From Chionoecetes opilio (taxonomy: Eukaryota > Arthropoda > Malacostraca > Decapoda > Majidae), in contig JACEEZ010019117.1 in the NCBI GenBank assembly GCA_016584305.1, positions 176,503 through 240,502 on the forward strand: a DNA stretch of 64,000 nucleotides, given 5' to 3'. The notes below the pieces were generated by a model. That model saw only the letters and a list, made by a program, of their open reading frames with translations, made no database searches and was not told the DNA's origin. Position numbers and translations under genes: made by a program. Position 1 is the stretch's first letter; each line of letters begins with the position of its first letter. Positions 11,704 through 38,304 of this stretch are shown here, piece after piece.

Positions 11704-13615
11704 AGTAATCGTCCAGACCATTTCATCATTCCTGATTTAATGCAATCAAATCATAGCCATTAACGAGTATATCAACAGTACGTCGTCACTTTTTGTATCC
11801 AGTCAGCCGTTTTTAAATAATCCGCAATCAAAATCTGCAAATTCCCCGAGTTCTCAAAACACACTCAAGGTTTGCAGACGCTCAGGCTCAGGCTCGGTGT
11901 CGTATCATCAGGGAGGCTCCTCTTCCCGCGCGCTGATCAGAGGCACGTAAACACAGAGATAAATATAGTACTTGAAGATATTTGGGTGTTTCTGATAATT
12001 TTTTTTGCTATATGCCACATGCATGCATCCTTTATGGGTGCAGCATGCTTCCTTCCCACACACACGCCTGCACATCGACACCCTTCCCACACACACGCCT
12101 GCATACACGCCTCCTTCCCACACACACGCCTGCATATACGCCTCCTTCCCACACACACGCCTCCTTCCCAAACACACGCCTGCATACACGCCTTCTTCCC
12201 ACACACACGCCTCCTTCCCCCACACACCTCTTTCCCACACACACGCCTGACACACGCCTCTTTCCCACACACACGCCTGCACACACGCCTCCTTCCCACA
12301 CACATGCCTACATACACGCATCCTTCCCACACACACGCCTCCTCACACACACGCCTGCACACGCCTCCTTCCCACACACACGCCTGCACACCGACACCCT
12401 TCCCACACACACAACACGCCTCCTTCCCACACACACGCCTGCATACACGCCTCCTTCCCACACACACACCAGCATACCGACACCCTTTCCACACACACGC
12501 CTGCACACATACGCCTGCACACCGACACCCTTCCCACACACATGCCTGCACACCGACACCCTTCCACACACCCCCACACACGCCTGCAAACACGCCTCTT
12601 ACCCACACACACGCCTCCTTCCCACACACACCTCTGCACACCGACACCCTTCCCACACACACGCCTCCTTCCCACACACACGCTTGCATACAAGCCTCCT
12701 TCCCACACACACGCCTACACACCGACACCCTTCCCACACTCACTCCTGCACACACGCCTCCGTCCCCACACACACGCCTTCACACCGATACCCTTCCCAC
12801 ACTCACGCCTGCACACACGCCTCCGTCCCACACACACGCCTGCACACCGACACCCTTCCCCACACCCACACACGCCTCCTTCCCCCACACACGCTTCCTT
12901 CCTACACACACGCCTGCACACCGACACCCTTCCCACACACACGCCTGCACACACGCCTCCTTCCCACACACACGCTTGCATACACACCTCCTTCCCACAC
13001 ACACGCCTGCACACACGCCTCTTTCCCACACACACGCCTGCAGACACGCTTCCTTCCCACACACACGCCTGCACACCGACACCCTTCCCACACACACGCC
13101 TCCTTCCCACACACACGCTTCCTTCCCACACACACGCCTGCACACCGACACCCTTCCCACACACACGTCTGCACACCGACACCCTTCTTACACACGCCTG
13201 CACACACGCCTCCTTCACACACACACGCCCTCCACACACGTGTGTGTGTGTGTGTGTGCAGGAAGGGTGTTGGTGCGCAGGCGTGTGTGTGGGAAGGAGG
13301 CGTGTGTGCAGGCGTGTGTGTGGGAAGGGTGTCGGTCACAGCGACAGATTCACTGTCTGACACCGAAGTACAATCGCTCAACATAACATTTGACGACAAG
13401 TGTCAGACAGAGTGTCTGCGGTCGTCCCTGTTCTGACGTCATCAATAACAGTCGTAGCCCTGTTGGAGGGAAGAAATTTTTTTTCGCGCGCTTTTTACAA
13501 AAGTCGTGTTTTTACGGAAATAAGGCCTGGAAATCAATTATTTTTGGTGGATTAGGTGTTTTGAATGTACATTCAACATAATTAGGCAAAAAAAAAAAGG
13601 GTCTGGACGATTACT
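11704..13615. mobile_element. TTAA-flanked element carrying a minisatellite (piggyBac-type MITE), member 1
   Basis: The 16-bp terminal inverted repeat AGTAATCGTCCAGACC is bordered by TTAA on both sides (11700-11703, 13616-13619). Bases 11704-11865 are repeated in inverse orientation at 50030-50187. The centre is a 1.3-kb minisatellite. TTAA targets are typical of piggyBac-type transposition; no transposase is present. Confidence 0.85.
12050..13365. repeat. CA-rich minisatellite (CACACACGCCTGCACACCGACACCCTTCCC type)
   Basis: Tandem, length-variable units of about 21-50 bp assembled from CACACACGCCT, GCACACCGACACC and CCTTCCC modules. The right edge (13240-13330) is an inverted piece of the same repeat. 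Long ORFs on both strands and in most frames follow from the absence of stop codons in the unit, not from a gene. Confidence 0.93.
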
Positions 13616-13659
13616 TTAAAGTTAATGAATTGCTACGGAATTCATGCACCAGGTGGAGG

Positions 13660-14400
13660 TGACTAAGGCCCGTACCTAGAGTCATGACGGTAGGCAGTAG
13701 AACGACGAGCGGCAGACCTTCGCTTACCATAAGAGGGATAAAATACCCTGTAATTTTGGAACGAAGAGCAGGGACGAGGTTGGCGGTCATGGTTGGAGAC
13801 ACGGGTATCCCCGTGTCTTCATGCAACCTTCGATGAATTTTTATTACATTCCTAATCTGGAGGGATTAAGAGATATGTTAAACATTTTCTTGCCAATATG
13901 TATTTAAGTATAAGTATAAGATTATTAGGTATTACATATGCGGCAATAAGTGATTTTAGTGATAATAATTAAGGAGGTTCAGGATAGAGGGGTGGGTAGT
14001 GGCTTGAGCCGTCGCCATCATGAAGGTCGCTGCCAGAACCCGCCAGGACGGTTCTCTTACCGCATATGTTCACATGAGCGGTAGAGAAACTTACGTATAC
14101 ACGCCTCTACTGTTAATTAACTTCATTAAATATATATTTCACCAACTTCATAGCCGATCGCAACGTTTCTGTTGATGTTTTTGATGAGTATAAGGGCAAA
14201 TTCGCATTATACACTATTTTAGTCGTACGGCTGGCTACGCAGTTTGAAGCAGCACTGTTGCCACTATATTGTCGCAGGCGCGAGATCTCAACCAACCTCT
14301 GATGTAGACTCTCGGTAACAAATGGAAGGTTTGCCGTTCGTCGCTACCTCGCTGTTCGTCCCTCTACCGCCTTCAACTCTCGGTACGGGCCTAATTGTCT
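13660..14400. repeat. Inverted-repeat pair, about 75-bp arms
   Basis: 13665-13735 and 14305-14395 are diverged reverse complements sharing GGCCCGTACC, ACGACGAGCGGCA and AGACCTTCG motifs. The spacer (13740-14300) is AT-rich with one GC-richer patch at 13985-14070. It may be an old foldback element; no TSD was found. Confidence 0.45.
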
Positions 14401-14814
14401 TCCAGAGATTTTTAACCCGAGTTCGGGGGTTCAAGTCAAGAGGTATATTCCTGAACCTCTACGATACTTCAAGTGTAAGGCCTACGGGAATATACAGAGG
14501 CATTGCAGTCGTGGAAATCTTGAATGAGATAACCTAATTTGCGGCAATGGCCACCATGTGTGTTTTAATCAATGCCTTGCGGTGGCACCTGTAAAAGTTA
14601 ACATATGTGCTACCCAGCACTTGGTATCTCTATCGACCTCTGCTACCATTCACTTTCACTATGAAGCCCTCGAAGAAGAGGAGAAAGATCCCCAGCCACG
14701 GTGCATTCCTCAAAACAGACCAAGAAACCCACCACTGCTGACACCAGTGCAAACAAATCATATGCCCATCTCACTTTCACCACCTATATAATAGAAGAGG
14801 CAGCTGTCCAGATC

Positions 14815-15092
14815 ATCCCAAGGATGGACCAATGGGGGGGGGGGCACCCAGACCATCCCAAGGATGGACCAATGGGGGAACCCAGACCATCCCAAGGATG
14901 GACCAATGGGGGCACCCAGACCATCCCAAGGATGGACCAAGGGGGCACCCAGACCATCCCAAGGATGGACCAAGGGGGCACCCAGACCATCCCAAGGATG
15001 GACCAATGGGGGCACCCAGACCATCCCAAGGATGGACCAATGGGGGCACCCAGACCATCCCAAGGATGGACCAAGGGGGCACCCAGACCAGG
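14815..15092. repeat. 33-36-bp minisatellite (CAAGGATGGACCAATGGGGG)
   Basis: About eight head-to-tail units containing CCCAGACCATCCCAAGGATGG. Apparent ORFs in all frames are by-products of the repeat. Confidence 0.93.
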
Positions 15093-15399
15093 GGTCTCAA
15101 GTTCCAGTTTGTGGGCAAGTGGACCAACCGTACCCCAGACACCCAGGCAACCGACTGAGGCTGAGACCGTCGACCTGGGAGGGAAATGATAAAAAAATGG
15201 CCAACGAACTCGAGTACTCTCTCTGACGTAACCTCTAGTAATGACCGGCCCCAACCTCTCCGATGTAAATGACCAGCCTCATGATGCGACCTCGGTTTGA
15301 AATATCGTAAAAAATTGTATGTTCAATGCGCACAGCATCTGAAAAAAAAAATTCAGATCTCTAAGCCCTTGTTGCAACCGAAGATTATCATCTTATTGG

Positions 15400-16290
15400 C
15401 ATATCAGAATCCTGGTTGAACACTACAAATAGACATTTTTTGGCTGAATATAATTTACCTGGTTAATTAATGTTTAGCTGTGAAAGGGCGAATAAAACAG
15501 GTGGAGGAGTATTACTATACGTAAAAGCCAGTCTTCATTCTAGTCATAAAATACGAGAAAGTTGATAATGTGGATTCTCTATTTTTGGAGCTAAAGGTCC
15601 GTTCGTGAAAAAAATTATAATACTCATCTATATACCCCCAGTTCACAATAGTAACGCTGATAACAAGCTATACGATCAGTTAATTGAAATGAGTGATGAG
15701 TCCGATTGCGTCATCTTTGGTGATTTCAACCTAGCCATTACTTCATGGGGGAATCCGCCAAACTCTCATTCAGATCACGACTTCTACAGCAATTTAGTAG
15801 AAAGTTTGCTATCTCAGCATGTTCATAAACCCATGAGAGGTGACAGCATATTGGACCTTGTATTTTCGACAAATGCTGATTTGGTAAAGAATGTGAATAT
15901 TGGACCTGAATTTGGCACTAGCGATCATAGAATTGTGTCCTTTGATATAAATCTCGAAGTATTCAGGGAAAGATTGTATTACGAGACAAGGTGGTAAATT
16001 TCTTAGAAGAAAATAATCTGATCAAAAACACCCAGCACGGCTTTCGTAATAAACGTTTTTGCCTCACAAATTTGCTAGAATAAAAAAATTATATATACAG
16101 CATGTTCGACGAGACGAAAGCAGGTGTGATTTATCTTAACTTTCAAAAAGCGTTTGACAAAGTCCCACATAAGCGTTTACTTAAGAAATTAAAGTCGCAC
16201 AGCATAACTGGAAAAATCTTCAATTGGCTTGAAGACTGGCTTTCTGAGAGAAAGCAGCGCATCATAATTAATGGAAAAGCATCGATCAGG
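15400..16290 (+). pseudogene. CR1-like LINE fragment: endonuclease and start of reverse transcriptase
   Basis: 15605-15995 encodes the C-terminal half of an APE-type endonuclease (CVIFGDFNLAITSWG, then FGTSDHRIVSFDIN). After an internal deletion, 16005-16290 resumes in the RT (NTQHGFRNK, then GVIYLNFQKAFDKVPHKRLL). Frame breaks and the deletion make it dead. The naming as CR1/Jockey clade is by motif order only. Confidence 0.85.
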
Positions 16291-17484
16291 GATCGGCAGT
16301 GCTTGGCAGGGTGGCCAAAACGCCAGCAGTTCTGACACTGGCGGGGAGGAGGGCGGTACGGTTTAACTGGGCAGTGCACCCCACCAACATAGATGCAATG
16401 AGGGAGATCTTGCGACTTGAATGAGATTTTGGCAATGTTGGTAGGGTACTTTCGGGGGGGGGGGGGGGGGGGGGGGGGGTAGCAGTAAACAGCAACGGCA
16501 TCACAATCCTCTGCCAAAAGGGCAAGGTCATCTGAGCACTTGAACCATTTGACGTCATGGACTGGGCAGGCGAGCAGGGAGATGGAAACAGTCCAAGTGC
16601 AAGTGTTAAGAATGGGGTCGGGCGTGATGTAGAATGGGTTGCCGTACAGGTCTGTAAGGTTGATCAGTGCTTTAGCCTGGGCCGCAGTGTCAACTATTAC
16701 CAGACGGGACCGGTCAGGGCGGGTACAGAATGAAACTTTGTCAACCTGCTGTTGGAGACATCTTTGGAAATGTAGGATGTTATCAGAGAAGTGGGCGGTG
16801 AAAGGGGTGGTGAAGAAACGGTCCCATTTTGGAGGACCAAAAAGTGTTGAATGGAGGGGGAGGGAGAGAAGAAGTAGATGGGTATGGGCGAGAGGAAGAG
16901 GTGACCGTGCGGACTATAGCTCTCCTGGAGGGAGAAGGATGGTAGGGAGCAAGAGTAGAAGAGTAGAGTATACATGATGTAGAAGAGGGCAAAGAAGGTT
17001 GGGGAAGAGGAAGGGTAGAGGAGGGATCTGGTGCTGAAGAGGAGAGAGGCAAAGACAACGAAGATATGGAAGAGGTAGCGGAGAGGTGGGCAGAAGTGTC
17101 GCCTGGAGCTCAGGATGGATACTTGATCTGGCTAGAGGACCCGGGAGTACTAAAGGTCTCTGAGGTCTTGTCCGGGCTTGTCGGGGGTACGGGCATATCA
17201 GTATTCCAGGCCGGAGTCAAAAGGGGAACAGGGGTCGGTAAACAAGGAGGATCTAGAGGGACATTTGATAGTGGAACTGGCCCTAAAGCCCCTGTATAAA
17301 CAGGAGGAAGATCATTGGCCATGGTGATCCTGAGGTAAAAAGGGGCATATAAACGGTATGCCCCCAAAACCCCCATGAGGGGCAAGGGCATAGTGGCACC
17401 GAGGGTATACCGCGTCCGTGGCACCCTGAGGCCGTTTATGAATGGCCCGAAGCTAGCCTCATATCCCTTTAGCATGGCTCTCAC
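16290..17484 (-). pseudogene. LINE ORF1 (gag-like, CCHC zinc knuckle), inverted, frameshifted
   Basis: Minus-strand reading from 17484 gives a Pro-rich N-terminal part, then RLVIVDTAAQAKALINLTDL and VHDVKWFKCSDDLALLAEDC (about 16500-16730), then CQNCWRFGHPAKHC at about 16300-16345. That last motif is a C-x2-C-x4-H-x4-C knuckle. A poly-G run at 16454-16480 and other indels break the frame. It lies tail to tail with the RT fragment on the plus strand, so the junction near 16290 is a rearrangement. Confidence 0.8.
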
Positions 17485-18600
17485 ACCCTAGGAGAAAAGG
17501 GGGATAGGAGGAGGCAAAAGAGGAGAGATAGTGGGAAGGAGGGAAAAAAAAGAAGGAAGACGGGAAAGGCCAGGCTGAATTAATCAAACCGAAGACGGAG
17601 GCCCGAAGCCAAGGAAGTGTCCAGGATCCTCCCCCCCCCTCCCCACGGAGACAACGGGCCTGGAAACGGAGATGGGGGGGGGGGTGTAGGAGAGAAGGAA
17701 TATGTGAGCAATAGTAATTCCCATTGAATTATTGCAGCAATCTCATCATATTAGATTGAATCTCGTAAAACAGTCATATACTCACGTTACATTTATGAAA
17801 ACTGTGTAGCTTGCACACACTGAACTTGGTGAGTTTGTGATAAAGGGGAATGTGTGGGAGCTCAAGTATGCTATGGGAGTCAAGTTAGTATATGCTAATA
17901 TGGATGAATTAACATCAACCAGATGATTGTAAGAAAGTAATTTCATAAATAAACAAGTAGCCAGACATATTTTGCTTTGAACAAACAATTTAGCAGGGAG
18001 ATTTGGATAAAATTGGGTGATGAAAAATATAATCTCTAGGTATAATAGAGATCAAAGTAACAGCAAGAAGATTGATTGATATCACCTACGCAGGGACCTA
18101 CCAAGGTGCCCCAAAGCAAATATTTTGTTGCGTGTATTCAAAAATTGTTTTATTTATTCAAACATCTTCACAAAACTGTTTGTTACAGAAAGATTTTTAG
18201 TAAGGACCATTTGCAGCAACATGTTCGACTGCATTTACTTGCCTAGCAAATTACATAAAAAAATGAACATATTAATTTTCCTAACAATCATTAATGGTCA
18301 TTAAACACAATAAGTAACAAAAGGGTTTCTACCTTTCTACATACCACGCAATAAATACAACAGTCTACTTGTAATAATATAATAAAGCACATATGTACGT
18401 GCACACATACAATCACACATTAATAACATAAAAACACACACAGAATACCTGTCTTGGCATCAACTATATATATCACAGAAATAGACAGGCAGTCCTTGAA
18501 GCAGTAGCCTCATCAAGGTCTCATATTTCCTCAACCATCCTTTCCAATCGTTCCTTTTCCCTCTTCATTTTCCTTGTTGCTCCTGCTCCTCCTCCCTTCT
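17485..18600. other. Unassigned AT-rich DNA
   Basis: G-rich tail of the LINE region to about 17700, then AT-rich unique-looking sequence without recognisable coding potential. Confidence 0.5.
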
Positions 18601-18639
18601 CTCCCTTAACCCAATCTCCCCTCTAATATGTCCACCTTT

Positions 18640-19535
18640 CTCTCCACCACACAGGAACCAATGCCTCTTCTGCCACCCTCCACTCTAATATCTCCACCAC
18701 ACAGGAACCAATGCCTCTTCTGCCACCCTCCACTCTAATATCTCCACCTTTCTCTCCACCACCCAGGAACCAATGCCTCTTCTGCCACCCTCCACTCTAA
18801 TATCTCCACCACACAGGAACCAATGCCTCTTCTGCCACCCTCCACTCTAATATCTCCACCTTTCTCTCCACCACCCAGGAACCAATGCCTCTTCTGCCAC
18901 CCTCCACTCTAATATCTCCACCTTTCTCTCCACCACACAGAACCAATGCTCTTCTGCCACCCTCCACTCTAATATCTCCACCTTTCTCTCCATCACCCAG
19001 GAACCAATGCCTCTTCTGCCACCCTCCACTCTAATATCTCCACCTTTCTCTCCACCACCCAGGAACCAATGCCTCTTCTGCCACCCTCCACTCTAATATC
19101 TCCACCTTTCTCTCCACCACACAGGAACCAATGCCTCTTCTGCCACCCTCCACTCTAATATCTCCACCTTTCTCTCCATCACCCAGGAACCAATGCCTCT
19201 TCTGCCACCCTCCACTCTAATATCTCCACCTTTCTCTCCACCACCCAGGAACCAATGCCTCTTCTGCCACCCTCCACTCTAATATCTCCACCTTTCTCTC
19301 CACCACCCAGGAACCAATGCCTCTTCTGCCACCCTCCACTCTAATATCTCCACCTTTCTCTCCATCACCCAGGAACCAATGCCTCTTCTGCCACCCTCCA
19401 CTCTAATATCTCCACCTTTCTCTCCATCACCTAGGAACCAATGCCTCTTCTGCCACCCTCCACTCTAATATCTCCACCTTTCTCTCCACCACCTAGGAAC
19501 CAATGCCTCTTCTGCCACCCTCCACTCTAATAGTA
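18640..19535. repeat. 62-bp minisatellite
   Basis: About 15 units of TCCACCTTTCTCTCCACCAC + CCAGGAACCAATGCCTCTTC + TGCCACCCTCCACTCTAATA. Some units are shortened by loss of CTTTCTCTCCACC. It ends abruptly at 19531. Confidence 0.95.
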
Positions 19536-19674
19536 TAGAAAATCAAAAACAATATCAATTATCTCTGATTTCACCTAAGTGTGAAGCCTGTGGTTAGTTT
19601 GCACATGAAAGGGAGAACAGAATGAGCCGAGATGCTCTCTGAAGACAAATATTTCATTGAGACCTATGCAGGTA

Positions 19675-19859
19675 GGGGAGAGTGGGGCAGGTTGCATCAT
19701 TGCCTCTTAACTCGCATTAACTTTTTTTATTATTATTATTGTTGTAGTAGTAGTAGTTTATAGTAGTAGTAGTAGTATTAAGACGATGTACATGTGATAA
19801 CATGCGAGTTAGAGGCAATGATGCAACCTACCCTCGATGCAACCTGCCCCGTTCTCCCC
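19675..19859. mobile_element. TA-flanked foldback MITE (GGGGAGAG termini), copy 2
   Basis: Same family as 3257-3488 in the opposite orientation. TA borders at 19673-19674 and 19860-19861; the core is (GTA)n. Confidence 0.85.
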
Positions 19860-20207
19860 TACTCCGGAACATTGTAATGATCAGTCCTAGATTCATAATA
19901 TGGAAGTATCTGAACTGGTACAGAAAAACTTGATCACATGGATTGATAATTATTACTTTTATAAAATAAAATACCTGAGGAAATTTTTAATATCAATTTG
20001 TTATTACAATCAGCTGCTTCTTTTAACACTAATTTATATAAATATTGATGCTAAAGAACCATAACCTAACAAATATTCTAACCGCAGTGAAATTACACTG
20101 TAGTGACTAAACAAATGAATTAATCAGTTGTGCAAGAAATAATAGGAACAGCTAAAATTTTACATAAAATATGTTGACACCTTCCCTTACTTGTTTCCAG
20201 AAAAGAC

Positions 20208-20211
<4 letters not shown>

Positions 20212-20251
<40 letters not shown>
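20212..20251. repeat. (TA)n microsatellite
   Basis: About 20 TA units within AT-rich DNA (19862-20455) that shows nothing else. Confidence 0.9.
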
Positions 20252-20254
<3 letters not shown>

Positions 20255-20455
20255 AATATCATTCACGTAATAACAGCAATATTTCCCATGAAAATATAGA
20301 CAACAATGACAACCCTCACATTATTCTGAAGTGTCAGCTAACAATCATTACGCCATTATAGTGTGAATTAATTACTATAGCCCGATAGTTTTAAAATAAG
20401 TTCACATTTCAGTGTGCCATTCAGTAAGCAATGTATCATTTTCAAATGAAAACAT

Positions 20456-21009
20456 CAAAGGTGGGCATCGCAAATTTTTTTCCAATTCCGCAATCGCAAT
20501 TCCGCAATTCCGACCTGCACCAGTCGGCAATCACAATTCTGCAATTTTTTTCAGATAGGCCTTTTCGCAATTGCAATTCCACAAACCAATTTTGACACCT
20601 ACAATTAAAACAAAACATCTACAATAAAAAAAAAAAATGTCTCTAGACTCTTTATTAGTGTTTAATACTTCTGTATTCCTATTCTGTTTCTGTCTATACT
20701 TGTTACTTGTCCTTCACAAATAAGTCTTTGTCTCTTTTAGTGATTTTCTTTACTTTTACACTTCACAGTCTACTGGCTAGTAATCACTAATCTAAGTAAT
20801 CTACTAATCTTCCTCCTCCTCCCCCGCACTTTAAAGGTGGTCACCGTCACAATTATTGCGATTGCGTTTAAAAAATTTGGCGGTCCGCAACCCGCAATTC
20901 CGCAATTTTTTCAGACATCAGCAATTGCGCAATTCCGCAACTGAATTACCCATTCCGCAAGTTGCGAATTGCGGAATTGCGGACTAAAATTGCGGAATGC
21001 CCACCTTTG
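20456..21009. mobile_element. hAT-type MITE (CAAAGGTGGGCA termini)
   Basis: Terminal inverted repeats CAAAGGTGGGCATnCGC, plus internal inverted GCAATTCCGCAA repeats at both ends. Flanking 8-mers GAAAACAT (20448-20455) and GTAAACAT (21010-21017) differ at one base, as expected for an aged 8-bp TSD. The GGTGGGCA terminus is typical of hAT elements. Confidence 0.85.
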
Positions 21010-21439
21010 GTAAACATAGCATATTTTTTAGTCCTCATTTCTTAATGTTAAAAACAGTTGAAAATCGTAGTATGAACTACAAACTGGTATAATATCGTGT
21101 AAAACCATAAAATGATTCCATATAAAAACTTAAAACACGTAATAATAAAAATGCAGCAGTACCACTGCTTTTCAGATCCACTTGGGTTGTCTTATTTGCA
21201 GACTCAGGCCAGGAATGTTACATATGAATGCATGTATGGTCTGGAATGTACGTACAGTACAGCAATATCTAAACTGCATCTTGGGAGAAATGCAGAGGAG
21301 TTCAGAATATATGAGTATTTGCTTCACTATTTATTTATATATTAATTTAATTGTGAGTATGTGTGTTATCTGCCTAGTCTTGATTACGCACCGGATTAGT
21401 GATTGCATGCAATAAGTCTCCTGGAGAGAGCTTAGAGCA

Positions 21440-21850
21440 TGTAGCAACCAATCTTTGGGTAAGGCTGGGACCTTGCACAGCACACAAACCCTGCCCCATT
21501 GCACATCACTCAGTTGCTTGACCAGTCCCTTGATAACCACCCTGAGTCCTCCCTGTCCTGTGAGGACAGTCCACCTGGCCAGGCTGCAATCTGGACACAA
21601 CCCAACCCCTTTTGAGTTATCAGAAGGGGCTGGATGGATCCATTGCGGATGCCTGTCCAGGATGTAACACAGCATCCCACACAATCAAACATATTATGGA
21701 AGACTGCACTACATACAATCACACAACTTTCACTCCATGAGGGCTCGGTGGGAAAACCTGATCCAGGTCTTGGCCTACCTCAAGAGCTCAGGACTATTCG
21801 ACCAAGTACCCTGAGAAACTTCAACAACAACAAAGCCCTCTCTCCAATTC
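21440..21850 (+). pseudogene. LINE ORF2 3' fragment (C-terminal Cys/His motif)
   Basis: Translation near 21650-21720 gives ACPGCNTASHTIKHIMEDC, the Cys/His segment that follows the RT in several LINE clades. The remainder is broken by stops. Low but real similarity to decapod LINE tails (from memory of the pattern). Confidence 0.45.
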
Positions 21851-22384
21851 TCCCCTACCATAAACACATCACTTTCAACCTTCCACTGGTCAATTTCTTT
21901 CCATCCTCTCTCAGGTCAAGTACCCATGCTCATCCCTGTACTACAATGTAGGTACTTACATCAATTCAATCGAAGATATCTTGCTTTTGTGACAATGGAG
22001 TGTGTGTGCGTGAAAATCTTTAAAAGCTGCAGTTGAGCTACCACAGACTATAAGAATATTAGTTTGCATTGGTCAGCTAATCAATTTTGTAATTCTTAAT
22101 ACATTACCAGGATGTGTGGAAGACAGAAAGCTTTTACAATCTGAAAAAAAGTGAGCATTGTTTAAAATCTCTCTCTCTTTCTATACAATATATAAAATAT
22201 GTCATCAGTAGATCGTGGAAAGCATTTGCTGAGCACGAGAATGTACTGAGAGGTTTCTTCCATCATGTATGAAACAAAGGCTTATAACCACTGAATAATA
22301 TAGCTATGACCTGAGAAGCAGGAATGAAATTAATCATCAGAAGATTTGTTCAAAATTGCACCCAGTGTCCTGAGGGGGTCTTAC

Positions 22385-22430
22385 CTGTTACTGGCTGATG
22401 GAGTCATCAGATCATTTTCCTTTGCTTTGC
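22385..22430 (-). other. Candidate alternative 3' exon of the GATD1-like gene
   Basis: A 46-nt block on the minus strand with strong polypyrimidine-CAG acceptor and AACAG/GTAAGA donor. If exon 6 of GATD1 used a donor at 23077, this block would add QSKGK and stop. Otherwise it may be an unrelated exon or chance. Confidence 0.25.
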
Positions 22431-22919
22431 CTGAAAAAAAAAGTGAAGTAACTATATTGAATAATGTTTGAAGTTTCAAGCATATTGAATAATGAAGTGC
22501 ATAACATGCCTTCTCTGCATTAACTTAAAAAAGCTGATATAAATTATTCTGAGGCATTACTATTTTACACTCAGCAGTGAACTTAAATTTGATTGTTTAA
22601 AAGAGTAAGTTCCTCTACATATCATTTACATTTTAATTAGTTTCTGTCGCTCATCTTCACATGTCCATTAATTTTTGTCTACTTTCCTGTCCAATAATTC
22701 ATCACTGGAAACTTCAGTATGATAAGTAACCGATTTGCTTCCTAATCTTCAACAGCTCTTTGAGTGAGTAACAACCAACACTGAACAGAACTCAAGTGTA
22801 CGTAAATTTAGTTGTGCAGCTACATTAATTTTCTGAATAGTGTGACACTTGCTCTTTCTAATTGCACTATAATTTCAATGAACATTACAAACTAGTTTCT
22901 GTGTGGGTTGTCACTAGAA

Positions 22920-22997
22920 GGTTCCCGTGGTGTAACAGGAAGCACAGCCGCCCGGCAAGCGGAAGGTCCCGGGTTCGATTCCTGAGCGGTGCAACCT
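22920..22997 (+). other. tRNA-like sequence (pseudo-tRNA or SINE head)
   Basis: Contains a B-box-like GGTTCGATTCC and a CCGC/GCGG stem around a seven-base loop CCGGCAA, whose middle would read GGC (Ala). The acceptor stem does not pair well and position 33 would be C, so a functional tRNA is unlikely. It directly follows the 3' end of the GATD1-like gene. Confidence 0.45.
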
Positions 22998-23002
22998 TTA
23001 TT
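22997..23002 (-). promoter_or_regulatory. poly(A) signal of the GATD1-like gene
   Basis: AATAAA on the minus strand about 70 nt past the TGA stop. Confidence 0.55.
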
Positions 23003-23073
23003 GGTGAGACCCCCTACTCAACAGTTTCTCAAAAAACAAATTTTTCTCATATACACAAACAATGGATGGGGCA

Positions 23074-37649
<14,576 letters not shown>

Positions 37650-38208
37650 TCAGTAAAGTATTATCAAATCACTTGGCAAAGCTGAACACTCAATATTTTA
37701 AGGGTGACAGCTGGGAATAAAAGTGCTGTCAGTCCACCGTGTCAGCTTGAACGCCTTGAACGCCCCCTTTCTTCCTGCCTGGCCCAGCTGAGGCCTGCAA
37801 TATATATCCGGGTTACTGAATGTCATCAATACATAAATAACGTTATTTATGAGCAAATTGATTATTTTGGTACTCTTTAAACTATTGTTAAATATTCAAC
37901 ATTTAATTTCATGAGTTGATGGCATGTTATATATTGTAGATAGGTTTAGATGGACATAGTCATCTATTGCACATGACGTACGGTAACCCTTATTTGGCAC
38001 ATTGATTTCTTCCCGCCTGATTATAAATATGTAATGAGGATAAAATGGATATTAAACATTGCAAAAGTTATAGGAGTAACAAAAATAGCAGAGAAGGCTA
38101 CATAGAGGAGAACGATAGGGATATAGTAGTGAAATGGGATTCTTTTTACGCCTTTTACGCCACGGCAACAGCTACCTACCGTACTTATAAGTGTTCTCAT
38201 TGAAAGCT

Positions 38209-38213
<5 letters not shown>

Positions 38214-38297
<84 letters not shown>
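38214..38297. repeat. (TA)n microsatellite
   Basis: About 40 TA units. The flanks 37660-39240 are AT-rich without recognised genes. They should include the 5' region of the GATD1-like gene; no TATA box was seen there. Confidence 0.93.

Positions 38298-38304
<7 letters not shown>

Noticed and set aside
11872..13436. ORFs of up to 504 codons (His/Thr/Pro-rich) on both strands
   Set aside because: They lie in the CA-rich minisatellite. The unit has no stop in several frames and both strands are open at once, so these are not genes.
14758..15254. Pro/Gly-rich ORFs on both strands
   Set aside because: Result of the 33-36-bp minisatellite at 14815-15092.
22920..22997. Functional tRNA-Ala
   Set aside because: The acceptor stem fails to pair, the T stem is imperfect and the base before the supposed anticodon is C, so it is listed only as tRNA-like.
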